This document shows positions 49,785 through 59,545 of a stretch of 64,000 nucleotides of DNA, one piece after another. Source of the stretch: Comamonas phosphati (GTDB lineage Bacteria > Pseudomonadota > Gammaproteobacteria > Burkholderiales > Burkholderiaceae_C); assembly GCF_014637085.1 (NCBI RefSeq), contig NZ_BMEU01000014.1, positions 1 through 64,000 on the forward strand. Reading direction: 5' to 3'. A program made the translations under genes and the position numbers. Position 1 is the first letter of the stretch. Each line of letters begins with the position of its first letter. The notes under the pieces were generated by a model that saw only the letters and a program-made list of their open reading frames with translations, had not been told where the DNA came from and did no database searches.

Positions 49785-51163
49785 GCGGCTTCCTCCCCGG
49801 CCCAGTTCCAGCCGGTGGCAATGCTGTGCTGCGGCAGCAGGCAGGACACCGTGCCCAGCCGCGCGCGCAGCGCCGTGCGCACGCCGCCGCCGCCGGCCGG
49901 CCCGCAGGTATAGAGCGCGGTGACCTCGCGCGGCAGGCGCTGCGCCTCGGCCTGGGTGCCGCGCAGCCAGGCGGCGCGCAGACGCACATCCTCGGGCTTG
50001 GCATTCGGTATGGGCAGCGCATCGCGCCAGCGGCCCGCATCGTCGCCCAGCACGCTGGCCACGCCTATCCAGTCCAGACGCAGATCGCCGGCGGCCTCGC
50101 CGCCCAGGCGTTCGCGCAGCACCTCGCCGGCCAGCCGGGCGCGCTCCAGCGCGCGCGGGCCGGCATAGGAGATCTCGCCCTCGGCCAACCACCCCGAGGC
50201 ATGGCAGACGTTGACCTTGTAGCGGCCGTTGTGCGCATGGCCGCGCACGCCGCTCAGGCACACGGCATCCGGTCCCACCTGGCGCACCTCGGCCTCGGAC
50301 AGGTCGGCCACCACATCGGGCGTCAGATAGGCCGCCGGGTCGTGCACCTCGTACAGCAGCTGCTCCTTGACCGTGCGCTCGCTGACCAGGCCGCCCGTGC
50401 CTTCGGGCTTGGTGATGGTGCAGTCGCCCGAGGCGTCGATGATGGCAATGGGGTAGCCGAGCCGCGCCAGCCCCTGCACGTCCTTGAAGCCCGGATCGGC
50501 GAAATAGCCGCCCGTGACCTGGGCCCCGCATTCGAGCAAATGGCCGGCCATGGTGGCGCGCGCCAGCCGGTCCCAGTCGTCCCAGGCCCAGCCGAAATGC
50601 GCCATGGCCGGCCCCAGGGTCAGCGAGGGGTCGGACACGCGCCCGGCCACCACGATCTCGGCACCGGCCTGCAAGGCCTCGGCAATCGCCAGCGCACCGA
50701 TATAGGCATTGGCGCTGACCAGAGCCTCCTCGGGGAAATCCGCGCCCAGGGCGCTACGCAATGCCTCGCGGTGCGCCGGGCCGCTGACATCGTCGCCATG
50801 CACGACGGCGATGCGCGGCGCGCGCAGACCCAGGCGCTTTGCCAGCCGCGCTATGCAGCGCGCCGCACCCTGCGGATTGGCCGCGCCGAAGTTGCTGACT
50901 ATGCGTATGCCGTGCGCCAGGCAATCGGCCAGCACGGGCGCCAGCAGCTCTTCGAGCAGCGGCTCGTAGCCGGCATCGGGCTGCTCGCGGCGCGCGAGCT
51001 GGGCCAGGGCCAGCGTGCGCTCGGCCAGGGTCTCGAAGATCAGGCAGGCGCTGTGGCCGCTGGCCGCCAGGGCCCGCACCACGGGAGCAGCCGCATCGGT
51101 GCGGTCGCCCGAGAAGCCGGCCGCGCATCCCACCCACAACGGAGGTTTTTCCAGGTTCTGCAT
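49781..51163 (-). CDS. AtuA family protein (DUF1446)
   Basis: The 460-residue protein is named after acyclic terpene utilisation in Pseudomonas. Family blocks are VGCAAGFSGDRTDAA, IVSNFGAANPQGAA, VVAGRVSDPSLTLGPAMAHF and TGGYFADPGFKDV. Members occur in catabolic operons of several kinds, so a terpene substrate should not be assumed. The ATG at 51163 is preferred over a start 9 bases upstream. It is divergent from the LysR gene. Confidence 0.88.
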   Translation of the reverse strand: MQNLEKPPLWVGCAAGFSGDRTDAAAPVVRALAASGHSACLIFETLAERTLALAQLARREQPDAGYEPLLEELLAPVLADCLAHGIRIVSNFGAANPQGAARCIARLAKRLGLRAPRIAVVHGDDVSGPAHREALRSALGADFPEEALVSANAYIGALAIAEALQAGAEIVVAGRVSDPSLTLGPAMAHFGWAWDDWDRLARATMAGHLLECGAQVTGGYFADPGFKDVQGLARLGYPIAIIDASGDCTITKPEGTGGLVSERTVKEQLLYEVHDPAAYLTPDVVADLSEAEVRQVGPDAVCLSGVRGHAHNGRYKVNVCHASGWLAEGEISYAGPRALERARLAGEVLRERLGGEAAGDLRLDWIGVASVLGDDAGRWRDALPIPNAKPEDVRLRAAWLRGTQAEAQRLPREVTALYTCGPAGGGGVRTALRARLGTVSCLLPQHSIATGWNWAGEEAA

Positions 51164-51206
51164 GGAGACCAATGTAGGCAGAGCCTGCTAATCTGTGAAA
51201 TCGATT

Positions 51207-51228
51207 ATTTGAATTAACTCATCCAAAT
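51207..51228. promoter_or_regulatory. LysR-type operator candidate between AtuA operon and regulator gene
   Basis: ATTTG-N12-CAAAT, an inverted repeat containing the T-N11-A pattern typical of LysR binding sites, lies in the 70-bp gap between the divergent starts. Autoregulation and control of the AtuA operon would be expected. Confidence 0.55.
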
Positions 51229-51233
51229 TTCAG

Positions 51234-52151
51234 ATGAATGTCTCCTCCCGTCAGCTCGATGCCTTCATCGCCCTGGCCCGGTTGAGCAGTTTCACAGCGG
51301 CAGCCCAACGCTGCCATCTGTCGCAGCCGGCCTTCAGCGCCTTGATCAAGGGCCTGGAAGACGGCGTGGGCGTGCGCCTGTTCGACCGCAACACGCGCCA
51401 TGTGGCGCTCACGCAGGAGGGGGCGCAATTCCTCGAGGCCGCGCAGCGCATACGCGCCGACCTGGGCGATGCCGTGCAGGGCCTGCGCGAAGCGGCGGCC
51501 CTGCAGCGCGGGCGCGTGTCCATCGCCCTGCTGCCTTCGCTGGCGGCGGCCTGGCTGCCGCCCGTGCTGACGCTGTTCCACGCGCGCCATCCGGGCATAC
51601 AGCTGCAGGTGTCGGACCTGCTGTCCGAGCCCTGCATCGCCCAGGTGGCCTCGGGCCAGGCCGACCTGGCGCTGGCCGCCATCCGTGCCGACACCGAGGA
51701 ACTGCAGGCCGAGTGGTTCTGCGCCGACCAGTTGCACCTGGTGTGCCGCGAAGACCATGCCCTGGCCGCGCTGCCGGCGCCGTGCATGGCCGATCTGCAG
51801 CCCCATCCCTTCATCCAGCTGGCGCGCCACAGCAGCGTGCGCCAGTACCTCGAATCCCAGGCCGCGGCGCCCGAGCTGAACACGCTGCTCGAAGTCGAGC
51901 ACCTGGCCACGGTGATGGGCATGGTGCGCGCGGGCCTGGGCGTCAGCGTGGTGCCGGCGCTGGCCCTGTTCCACTTCGTCCAGCCGGGCCTGGTGACCCG
52001 GCCGCTGGCCGATGCCCACCGCCAGCGCGACCTGTACCTGGTGCGCAGGCGCCACCGCAGCCTGTCGCCGGCCGCCCAGGCCTTCCACGCGCTGGCGCTG
52101 GAGCACCGGCCCCGCAACGCGGGCGGGGCTGCAACGGATGCCGCACAATAG
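51234..52151 (+). CDS. LysR family regulator
   Basis: The 305-residue protein has the LysR winged helix (MNVSSRQLDAFIALARLSSF, then FTAAAQRCHLSQPAFSALIK) and an inducer-binding domain with EQLHLVC-like DQLHLVCREDHALA. It is divergent from the AtuA/Bug operon and most likely controls it in response to the catabolic substrate. A putative operator is in the shared promoter region. Confidence 0.93.
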   Translation: MNVSSRQLDAFIALARLSSFTAAAQRCHLSQPAFSALIKGLEDGVGVRLFDRNTRHVALTQEGAQFLEAAQRIRADLGDAVQGLREAAALQRGRVSIALLPSLAAAWLPPVLTLFHARHPGIQLQVSDLLSEPCIAQVASGQADLALAAIRADTEELQAEWFCADQLHLVCREDHALAALPAPCMADLQPHPFIQLARHSSVRQYLESQAAAPELNTLLEVEHLATVMGMVRAGLGVSVVPALALFHFVQPGLVTRPLADAHRQRDLYLVRRRHRSLSPAAQAFHALALEHRPRNAGGAATDAAQ

Positions 52152-52165
52152 CCCTGCTACCGCAT

Positions 52166-53116
52166 ATGACCTTATCTTCCACCGATCCCCAAGCTCCTAC
52201 ACGCATTGCCGTCATGGGCGCCGGCGCCGTGGGCTGCTACTACGGCGGCATGCTGGCGCGCGCGGGGCGCTCCGTGGTGCTCATCGGCCGGCCCGCGCAT
52301 ATGCAGGCCGTGCAGCGTCACGGCCTGCGGCTGCAGACCCGGAGCTTCGACGAGCGCATACGCCTGGAAGCCAGCTGCGACGCGGCCACTGCGGCAGGTG
52401 CGCAGCTGGTGCTGCTGAGCGTCAAATCCACCGATACCGAGGCCGCCGCCGAACAGCTGCGCCCCCACCTCGCCCCCGACGCCCTGATCATCACGCTGCA
52501 GAACGGCGTGGACAACGCGCGCCGCCTGCGCACGGCCCTGCCCAACCAGGCCGTGGCCGCCTCCGTGGTCTACGTGGCCGTGGAAATGGCGGGCCCCGGC
52601 CATGTGTGCCACCACGGGCGCGGCGAGCTGCTGCTGGAGCCGTCGCCGGCCAGCGCGGCGGCGGCCGACCTGCTCAACACGGCCGGCGTGCCCACGGAAA
52701 TCTCGACCGATGTCGAGGCCGCGCTCTGGACCAAGCTCATCATCAACTGCGCCTACAACGCGCTCTCGGCCATTGCGCGCCAGCCCTACGGCCCGCTCGT
52801 GCAGCAGAACGGCGTGACGCAGGTGATGGACGACGTGGTCAGCGAATGCCTGGCCGTGGCGCGCGCCGAAAACGTGGTGCTGGCGGAGCCGCGGATACGC
52901 GAGGCCGTGCACGGCCTGGCGCGGAGCATGCCCGCACAATACTCGTCCACCGCCCAGGACCTGATGCGCGGCCGCAGCACGGAAATAGACCATCTCAACG
53001 GCCACATCGTGCGCCGCGGCGCCGTGCACGGCATCCCGACGCCCGCCAACCGCGTGCTGCATACGCTGGTCCATCTGGTGCAGCACCAGAACATGCCCAA
53101 GCCCTCACAAGACTGA
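52166..53116 (+). CDS. 2-dehydropantoate 2-reductase (ketopantoate reductase family)
   Basis: The 316-residue protein has the NADP-binding Rossmann motif IAVMGAGAVGCYYGGMLARAG and the C-terminal helical domain with TKLIINCAYNALSAI, including the catalytic Lys. The family makes pantoate for coenzyme A, but paralogues act on other oxo-acids, so panE is not certain. It starts 14 bases after the LysR gene and ends 12 bases before thiL. Confidence 0.88.
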   Translation: MTLSSTDPQAPTRIAVMGAGAVGCYYGGMLARAGRSVVLIGRPAHMQAVQRHGLRLQTRSFDERIRLEASCDAATAAGAQLVLLSVKSTDTEAAAEQLRPHLAPDALIITLQNGVDNARRLRTALPNQAVAASVVYVAVEMAGPGHVCHHGRGELLLEPSPASAAAADLLNTAGVPTEISTDVEAALWTKLIINCAYNALSAIARQPYGPLVQQNGVTQVMDDVVSECLAVARAENVVLAEPRIREAVHGLARSMPAQYSSTAQDLMRGRSTEIDHLNGHIVRRGAVHGIPTPANRVLHTLVHLVQHQNMPKPSQD

Positions 53117-53128
53117 AAAGAACCTGCC

Positions 53129-54241
53129 GTGGGTGAATTCGACCTGATCCGCCGCTTCTTCCAGCGCCCCGTGCGCCGCGCCGTCCTGGGCGTGGGCGAT
53201 GATTGCGCGCTGCTCGCGCCCCAGCCCGGCATGCAGCTGGCCATCTCCAGCGACATGCTGGTCGAAGGCCGCCATTTCTTTGCCGATGTAGACCCCGCCG
53301 CACTGGGCCACAAGGCGCTGGCCGTGAACCTCAGCGACCTGGCCGCCTGCGGCGCCAGGCCGCTGGCCTTCACTCTGGCGCTGGCCCTGCCCCAAGCCGA
53401 CGAGGCCTGGGTCGGCGGCTTTGCCCAGGGCCTGCTGGCACTGGCCGATGCGCATGATTGCGAACTGATCGGCGGCGACACCACGCAAGGCCCGCTCAAT
53501 ATCTGCATCACCGTGTTCGGCGAAGTGCCCGCGGGCCAGGCCCTGCTGCGCAGCGGCGCACGCGCCGGCGACGACATCTATGTGAGCGGCACGCTGGGCG
53601 ACGCGCGCCTGGCGCTCGAGGCCATGCTGGGCCATGTGGCCCTGCCCCTGGATGCGCTGCAGGCCGCGCGCCAGCGGCTGGAGCGCCCCACGCCCCGCGT
53701 GGCCCTGGGCCTTGCGCTGCGCGGCATTGCCAGCAGCGCGCTGGACGTGAGCGACGGCCTGACCGGCGACCTGGGCCACATCCTGCAGGCCAGCGGCGTG
53801 GGTGCCACGCTGGATGCGCAGATTACTTCGCAATTGATAGCTGCCCACGCACTGTTCACAGTCGATACAGCCATTCTCATTCCAAGCACACCGGATTCTT
53901 CGCACCAGCCACAGCCCTTGGAACCAATGCAGACCGGGTCAGGAACGCCAAGCAAGGGCCGCCCCGCAGCAATGGCGTCGTCCCCCTTCCAGGGGGAGGC
54001 CGCGCAGCGGCTCAGGGGGTTGCTATACCAATGCACGCTCGCCGGCGGCGATGACTATGAACTGGCCTTCACCGCACCTGCCTCGCACCGCCAGGCCGTG
54101 CAGGAAGCCGCCCTGCACGCCGGCGTGCCGGTCACGCGCATCGGCACGGTGGACAGCACGCCCGGCCTGCGCGTGGTGGACGGCAGCGGACAGCCGCTGG
54201 CGGCGCGCTACGCCTCGTTCGACCATTTCGGGAGCATCTGA
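53129..54241 (+). CDS. thiL: Thiamine-monophosphate kinase, with an in-frame repeat insertion
   Basis: ThiL phosphorylates thiamine phosphate to thiamine diphosphate. Motifs are LGVGDDCALLAP, AVNLSDLAACGARPL, GGDTTQGPLNI, DVSDGLTGDLGHI and LAGGDDYELAF. The start is GTG with weak ribosome site. Length is 370 against about 320-330 in relatives. The excess lies between GATLDA and TLAGGDDYEL (about residues 233-300), where a lower-complexity stretch and then a family B repeat (53941-54020) are read in frame. Catalytic motifs flank it intact, so function is possible. Confidence 0.92.
   Translation: MGEFDLIRRFFQRPVRRAVLGVGDDCALLAPQPGMQLAISSDMLVEGRHFFADVDPAALGHKALAVNLSDLAACGARPLAFTLALALPQADEAWVGGFAQGLLALADAHDCELIGGDTTQGPLNICITVFGEVPAGQALLRSGARAGDDIYVSGTLGDARLALEAMLGHVALPLDALQAARQRLERPTPRVALGLALRGIASSALDVSDGLTGDLGHILQASGVGATLDAQITSQLIAAHALFTVDTAILIPSTPDSSHQPQPLEPMQTGSGTPSKGRPAAMASSPFQGEAAQRLRGLLYQCTLAGGDDYELAFTAPASHRQAVQEAALHAGVPVTRIGTVDSTPGLRVVDGSGQPLAARYASFDHFGSI
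53941..54020 (+). repeat. Family B hairpin repeat, copy 4 (inside thiL)
   Basis: The copy reads AGCAAGGGCCGCCCCGCAGC then CCCCCTTCCAGGGGG and GCCGC-GCA-GCGGCTCAGGGGGT. It is translated as SKGRPAAMASSPFQGEAAQR and following residues. Unlike the other four copies it is within a forward gene. Confidence 0.88.
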
Positions 54242-55162
54242 GTGATCGTCCGCGACCGCCCTTCCCTGCTGCGCCTGTTTCTCATCGTGCGGGGCTCGGT
54301 GATCGTGAGGATCTACCCCCAACTCGTGCTGCTGTTCGCGCTGTCCTGCCTGGTGATCGCGCTGCACCGCGCCTACCCGGGCTCGGTACCGGCTATGCCC
54401 AGCGCGCCGTTCTCGCTGCTGGGCATCACGCTGTCGATCTTCCTGGGTTTTCGCAACAACGCCAGCTACGACCGCTGGTGGGAAGCGCGCAAGGACTGGG
54501 GCCAGTTGCTCTACACCATGCGCGACTTCGCCCGCCAGACCCAGTTGCTGGAGGCGCTGCCGGACGGCCCGCAGCAGCGGCGCGAACTGCTGCAGCTGGG
54601 CGTGGGCTTCACGCACCTGCTCGTCGATCACCTGCGCCCCGGCAACCCGCGCGGCAAAGCCCAACCCTGGCTGCCGCCCGGGCTGCAGCAGCAGCTGCCG
54701 GCCAGCCGCAACGCACCCGACCTGGTGCTGCGCCACATCGGCGCCCGGCTGGCGCAGCTGCGCCGGCAAGCCTGCATCAGCGACATCGAGTACAGCCTGC
54801 TCGACGCCACCGCGGGCCGTATGTCGCTCGTGCTCGGGGCCTGCGAGCGCATCCGCAACACGCCCGTGCCCTTCGGCTACACGCTGCTGATGCACCGCAC
54901 GGCCTACCTGTTCTGCTTTCTGCTGCCCTTTGGCTTTGTCGATTCGCTGGGCTGGGCCACGCCGTTCGCCACCACGCTGATCGCCTACACCTTCTTCGGA
55001 CTCGACGCGCTGGGCGAGGAGCTGGAAGAGCCCTTCCACCCACACCCCAACGGCCTGGCCATCGCGGCCATGGCCGACGTGATCGAGATCAACCTGCGCG
55101 AGGCGCTGGGCGAGACGGATCTGCCGCCGCTGCCCATGCCTGTCGCCGACCTGCTGACCTGA
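54242..55162 (+). CDS. Bestrophin family membrane protein
   Basis: The 306-residue protein belongs to UPF0187/bestrophin: MIVRDRPSLLRLFLIVRGSV, LLGITLSIFLGFRNNASYDR, WWEARK and FCFLLPFGFVD. Bacterial bestrophins form pentameric ion channels, some cation-selective; selectivity here cannot be told. The GTG start directly follows the thiL stop. Confidence 0.9.
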   Translation: MIVRDRPSLLRLFLIVRGSVIVRIYPQLVLLFALSCLVIALHRAYPGSVPAMPSAPFSLLGITLSIFLGFRNNASYDRWWEARKDWGQLLYTMRDFARQTQLLEALPDGPQQRRELLQLGVGFTHLLVDHLRPGNPRGKAQPWLPPGLQQQLPASRNAPDLVLRHIGARLAQLRRQACISDIEYSLLDATAGRMSLVLGACERIRNTPVPFGYTLLMHRTAYLFCFLLPFGFVDSLGWATPFATTLIAYTFFGLDALGEELEEPFHPHPNGLAIAAMADVIEINLREALGETDLPPLPMPVADLLT

Positions 55163-55166
55163 CGCC

Positions 55167-55757
55167 ATGACCGACAACAGCCCGCAAGACCTGCCGCAAA
55201 CACCCCCGCCTGCTGCGCCAGATGCCATCAATACAAAAACGCCGCAGGGAACGGCCATAGTGCATCCGTCGGTGGCCTTCATGCTGCGCCATCCGGCGCA
55301 CCTGATCGCCCTGGGCTTTGGCTCGGGCCTGCCGCGCATCGCGCCCGGCACCGTGGGCACGCTGTGGGCCTGGCTGGCCTATCTGGCGCTGCAACTGTGG
55401 CTGGACAAGGCCCAGATCGGCTGGCTGATCGCCGCCAGCATCCCCGTGGGCTGGTGGGCCTGCACGGTCACGGCCCGGCACATGCGTGTGGCCGATCCCG
55501 GCCATATCGTGTGGGATGAGGTCGTCGCCTTCTGGATCGTGCTGTGGCTGACCATGCCCATGGGCTTCTGGGGCCAGTGCGCGGCATTTGCGCTGTTCCG
55601 CTTCTTCGACGCGGCCAAGCCCCAGCCCGTCAAATGGGCCGACCGGCTATTCAAGGGCTTAGGGCCGCGCGGCGGCTGGGGCATCATGTTCGACGATCTG
55701 GTGGCCGCTTTCTGCGCCCTGCTGGTCATGGCGCTCTGGAAGCATTTCACCCGCTGA
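55167..55757 (+). CDS. pgpA: Phosphatidylglycerophosphatase A
   Basis: The 196-residue membrane phosphatase makes phosphatidylglycerol. The PgpA core is visible: GFGSGLPRIAPGTVGTLWAW, WDEVVAFWIV and MFDDLVAAFCALL, with the paired acidic residues expected for metal binding. A 40-residue Pro/Thr-rich N-terminus precedes it. It follows the bestrophin gene by 4 bases; thiL-pgpA-pncC is a recurrent proteobacterial order. Confidence 0.95.
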   Translation: MTDNSPQDLPQTPPPAAPDAINTKTPQGTAIVHPSVAFMLRHPAHLIALGFGSGLPRIAPGTVGTLWAWLAYLALQLWLDKAQIGWLIAASIPVGWWACTVTARHMRVADPGHIVWDEVVAFWIVLWLTMPMGFWGQCAAFALFRFFDAAKPQPVKWADRLFKGLGPRGGWGIMFDDLVAAFCALLVMALWKHFTR

Positions 55758-55774
55758 TCCAGAAAGCCACCGCC

Positions 55775-56272
55775 ATGCTCACAGCCACGCCCCAATTGGT
55801 AGAACAACTGGCCGAACGCCTCATGCAAAAAGGCTGGATGCTGGCCACGGCCGAAAGCTGCACGGGCGGCATGATTGCCGCGGCCTGCACCGATCTGGCC
55901 GGCTCCAGCAACTGGTTCGACCGCGGCTTCGTGACCTACTCCAACGAGGCCAAGCAGGACATGCTGAACGTGCCCGGGGCGCTGATCGCCGCGCACGGCG
56001 CCGTCAGCGAGCCCGTGGCCCGCGCCATGGCCCGGGGCGCCGTGGCACATTCGCGGGCGCGCTGCAGCGTGGCAGTGACCGGCGTGGCCGGCCCCGGCGG
56101 CGGCAGCGAGGCCAAGCCCGTGGGCACGGTCTGGTTCGGCTGGCATCTGGAGGACGGTGCCGCGGGCCCGCAGACGCATGCCGAGTGCCTGCGCTTCGAC
56201 GGCGACCGCGCCCAGGTGCGGCAGGCCACCGTGCAGCATGCGCTGCAGACGCTTCTGAAACTCGTCTCGTGA
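55775..56272 (+). CDS. pncC: Nicotinamide-nucleotide amidase (CinA C-terminal type)
   Basis: The 165-residue enzyme deamidates NMN for NAD recycling. Signature segments are TAESCTGGMIAAACTDLAGS and AVTGVAGPGGGSEAKPVGTV. It lacks the N-terminal MocF-like domain of full CinA. It starts 17 bases after pgpA and abuts the convergent XRE gene with no gap. Confidence 0.95.
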   Translation: MLTATPQLVEQLAERLMQKGWMLATAESCTGGMIAAACTDLAGSSNWFDRGFVTYSNEAKQDMLNVPGALIAAHGAVSEPVARAMARGAVAHSRARCSVAVTGVAGPGGGSEAKPVGTVWFGWHLEDGAAGPQTHAECLRFDGDRAQVRQATVQHALQTLLKLVS

Positions 56273-56590
56273 CTAGGCCCGCAGGGCCTTGACGAGCTTG
56301 AGCGCAATGTCCTTGAGCGGCGCATCGAGCTGGCGGTAGCTTTCCAGTAGCCGCAGCTCGTCCGCGGGCAAGGCGGCGGGCTCGCTCTCCAGCCCAGCCG
56401 TCAGCTCCAGCGCCGTGGTCTGCAGCGCCAGCGCCACGCGCGCCAGGGTGTCGTTCCTGAGCGTGCGGATGGCGCCCGACTCGACCTGCGACACGGCCGA
56501 AGCCGTGATGCCCGCCGCCTCGGCCAGCCGCCCCTGGCTCATGGCCAGCGCATTGCGGCGCGCGCGTATGCGCTCACCAATATGTTTCAT
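56273..56590 (-). CDS. XRE family helix-turn-helix protein
   Basis: The 105-residue protein has a Cro/CI-type HTH (about residues 8-60: IRARRNALAMSQGRLAEAAG, then ITASAVSQVESGAI). A short C-terminal helical tail follows. It could be a small autonomous repressor; targets are unknown. The ATG at 56590 is used; an upstream TTG is less likely. The gap to the next leftward gene holds family B copy 5. Confidence 0.85.
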   Translation of the reverse strand: MKHIGERIRARRNALAMSQGRLAEAAGITASAVSQVESGAIRTLRNDTLARVALALQTTALELTAGLESEPAALPADELRLLESYRQLDAPLKDIALKLVKALRA

Positions 56591-56654
56591 GGTCTGCGTA
56601 TCTACCAACAGAAATAGATCCGGGCTTAGTGCTCAAACTCGCGAGCACCCAGCC

Positions 56655-56734
56655 AGAGACATCAAGCAAGGGCCGCCCCGCAGCGAGGATGTCGTCCCCC
56701 TTACAGGGGGAAGCGGCGCAGCCGCTCAGGGGGT
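56655..56734 (+). repeat. Family B hairpin repeat, copy 5
   Basis: The copy reads AGAGACATCAAGCAAGGGCC, CCCCCTTACAGGGGG and GCGGC-GCA-GCCGCTCAGGGGGT. It ends 7 bases from the stop codon of the SEC-C protein gene (56742-56744). Confidence 0.88.
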
Positions 56735-56741
56735 AGCCATA

Positions 56742-57578
<837 letters not shown>

Positions 57579-57760
57579 AGGAAGGCTTTTATGATGGCCC
57601 GGCGTCAGTCACAAACGACAGGACCGGCGCAGGGCCGAAGATGGTGGCGGCTGCATCGCAGCGGATGCAGGTGCTTGGAACGTGTTTGCGTTCTTAGGCT
57701 GGCAGTTTAGCGGCCGATCATCAACATGCCCCGCCACAGGAATATCGCAGGAGTTTGCCG

Positions 57761-59488
57761 GTGCGTCTCAGAGAAAGCTTTCCCATGCGCTACAGCGCGT
57801 TCTTCATCTGCGCCGCGGCGTGCGCGGTTTCGCTGTATACGACGGCGGTGCATGGGCGGGGCCTGTGGTGGTTGTTGGTCTCCGGGGCCCTGGTGCTGAC
57901 CGGAATCTGGGACCTGCGCCAGAAGCAGCACGCGATTTTGCGCAACTACCCCGTTCTCGGGCACTTCCGCTTTCTCTTCGAATACATACGGCCCGAGATC
58001 CGCCAATACTTCATCGAAGGCGACACCGAGGCCCAGCCCTTCTCGCGCTCCCAGCGCTCCCTGGTCTACCAGCGCGCCAAGAGCCAGGTGGACAACCGCC
58101 CGTTCGGCACGCAGCTCGATGTCGGCGCGCATGGCTACGAATGGGTCAACCATTCCATGCAGCCCACCAAGCTGGCCTCGCACGACTTCCGGCTCTGGAT
58201 CGGCGGCACGCCCGACAACCCCTCGCCCTCGGCCGAGCCCTGCACCCAGCCCTACCACGCCAGCGTCTTCAACATCTCGGCCATGAGCTTCGGCGCCCTG
58301 TCGGCCAACGCCATCCTGGCCCTGAACCAGGGCGCGAAGATGGGCTGCTTCATCCACGACACGGGCGAGGGCTCGATCTCCGCGCACCACCGCGTGCATG
58401 GCGGCGACCTAATCTGGGAAGTGGCTTCGGGCTACTTCGGCTGCCGCAACGCGGACGGCACCTTCAGCGAGGAAAAATTCGTCGCCAACGCCACCAGCCC
58501 CCAGGTCAAGATGATCGAGATCAAGCTCAGCCAGGGCGCCAAGCCCGGCCATGGCGGCGTGCTGCCCGGCGCCAAGGTCACTCCTGAAATCGCAGCTGCC
58601 CGCGGCGTTCCCGTGGGCGTGGACTGCATTTCCCCGTCCAGCCACAGCGCTTTCTCCACGCCCGTGGAGCTGATGCACTTCATCGCCAGGCTGCGGCGCC
58701 TGTCGGGCGGCAAGCCCACGGGCTTCAAGTTCTGCGTGGGCCACCCCTGGGAATGGTTCGCCATGGTCAAGGCCATGCTGGAGACGGGCATCACGCCGGA
58801 CTTCATCGTCGTCGACGGCGCCGAGGGCGGCACGGGCGCCGCCCCCATCGAGTTCGTCGACCATGTGGGCGTGCCGCTGCAGGAAGGCCTGCTGCTGGTG
58901 CACAACACGCTGATCGGCGTGAACCTGCGCGAGCGCATCAAGATCGGCGCGGCCGGCAAGGTGATCACGGCCTTCGACATCGCGCGCATGATGGCCCTGG
59001 GTGCCGACTGGTGCAATTCGGGCCGCGGCTTCATGATGGCCCTGGGCTGCATCCAGGCGCAAAGCTGCCATACCGGCACCTGCCCCACCGGCGTGACCAC
59101 GCAGGACCCCGTGCGCCAGCAGGCGCTGGTCGTGCCCGACAAGGCCACGCGCGTGGCCAACTTCCACCGCCACACCCTGCACGCGCTGCTGGAGCTGGTC
59201 CAGGCCGCGGGCCTGAAACACCCCAACGAGATCACGGCCCACCATATCGTGCGCCGCATGAACGACACCCAGGTCAGCCTGCTGTCCAACCTGGTGCTGC
59301 GCGTGGAGCCCGGCTCGCTGCTGGGGCCGCTGGACCAGCAGCACAAGGTGTTCCAGAACTACTGGCCGCTGGCCGGCGCCCACAGTTTCCAGCCCGTGCA
59401 GCAGCCCATGTTGCGCCCTTCGGCCGCGGACACGGCGGCGCAGGCACAATCGCAGGCCTTGCCTTCGCGCGAGGGCATCTGGACCTGA
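57761..59488 (+). CDS. Membrane-anchored FMN-binding glutamate synthase-like protein
   Basis: The 575-residue protein has two N-terminal membrane segments (about residues 8-25 and 31-47) and a domain like the FMN/iron-sulfur part of glutamate synthase. FMN-barrel segments include FNISAMSFGALSANAI and PKPGHGG-like AKPGHGGVLPGAKVT. The [3Fe-4S] cysteines lie in CIQAQSCHTGTCPTGV. It lacks the glutaminase domain, so it is not a stand-alone glutamate synthase; substrate unknown. The GTG at 57761 has AGGAG 7 bases upstream; the ATG at 57785 is an alternative. Confidence 0.83.
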   Translation: MRLRESFPMRYSAFFICAAACAVSLYTTAVHGRGLWWLLVSGALVLTGIWDLRQKQHAILRNYPVLGHFRFLFEYIRPEIRQYFIEGDTEAQPFSRSQRSLVYQRAKSQVDNRPFGTQLDVGAHGYEWVNHSMQPTKLASHDFRLWIGGTPDNPSPSAEPCTQPYHASVFNISAMSFGALSANAILALNQGAKMGCFIHDTGEGSISAHHRVHGGDLIWEVASGYFGCRNADGTFSEEKFVANATSPQVKMIEIKLSQGAKPGHGGVLPGAKVTPEIAAARGVPVGVDCISPSSHSAFSTPVELMHFIARLRRLSGGKPTGFKFCVGHPWEWFAMVKAMLETGITPDFIVVDGAEGGTGAAPIEFVDHVGVPLQEGLLLVHNTLIGVNLRERIKIGAAGKVITAFDIARMMALGADWCNSGRGFMMALGCIQAQSCHTGTCPTGVTTQDPVRQQALVVPDKATRVANFHRHTLHALLELVQAAGLKHPNEITAHHIVRRMNDTQVSLLSNLVLRVEPGSLLGPLDQQHKVFQNYWPLAGAHSFQPVQQPMLRPSAADTAAQAQSQALPSREGIWT

Positions 59489-59545
59489 GGGCGCGTAGGC
59501 GCTCCATCACCCGGAGCCACCACCATCCCAACCCCAAGCTTCGCC

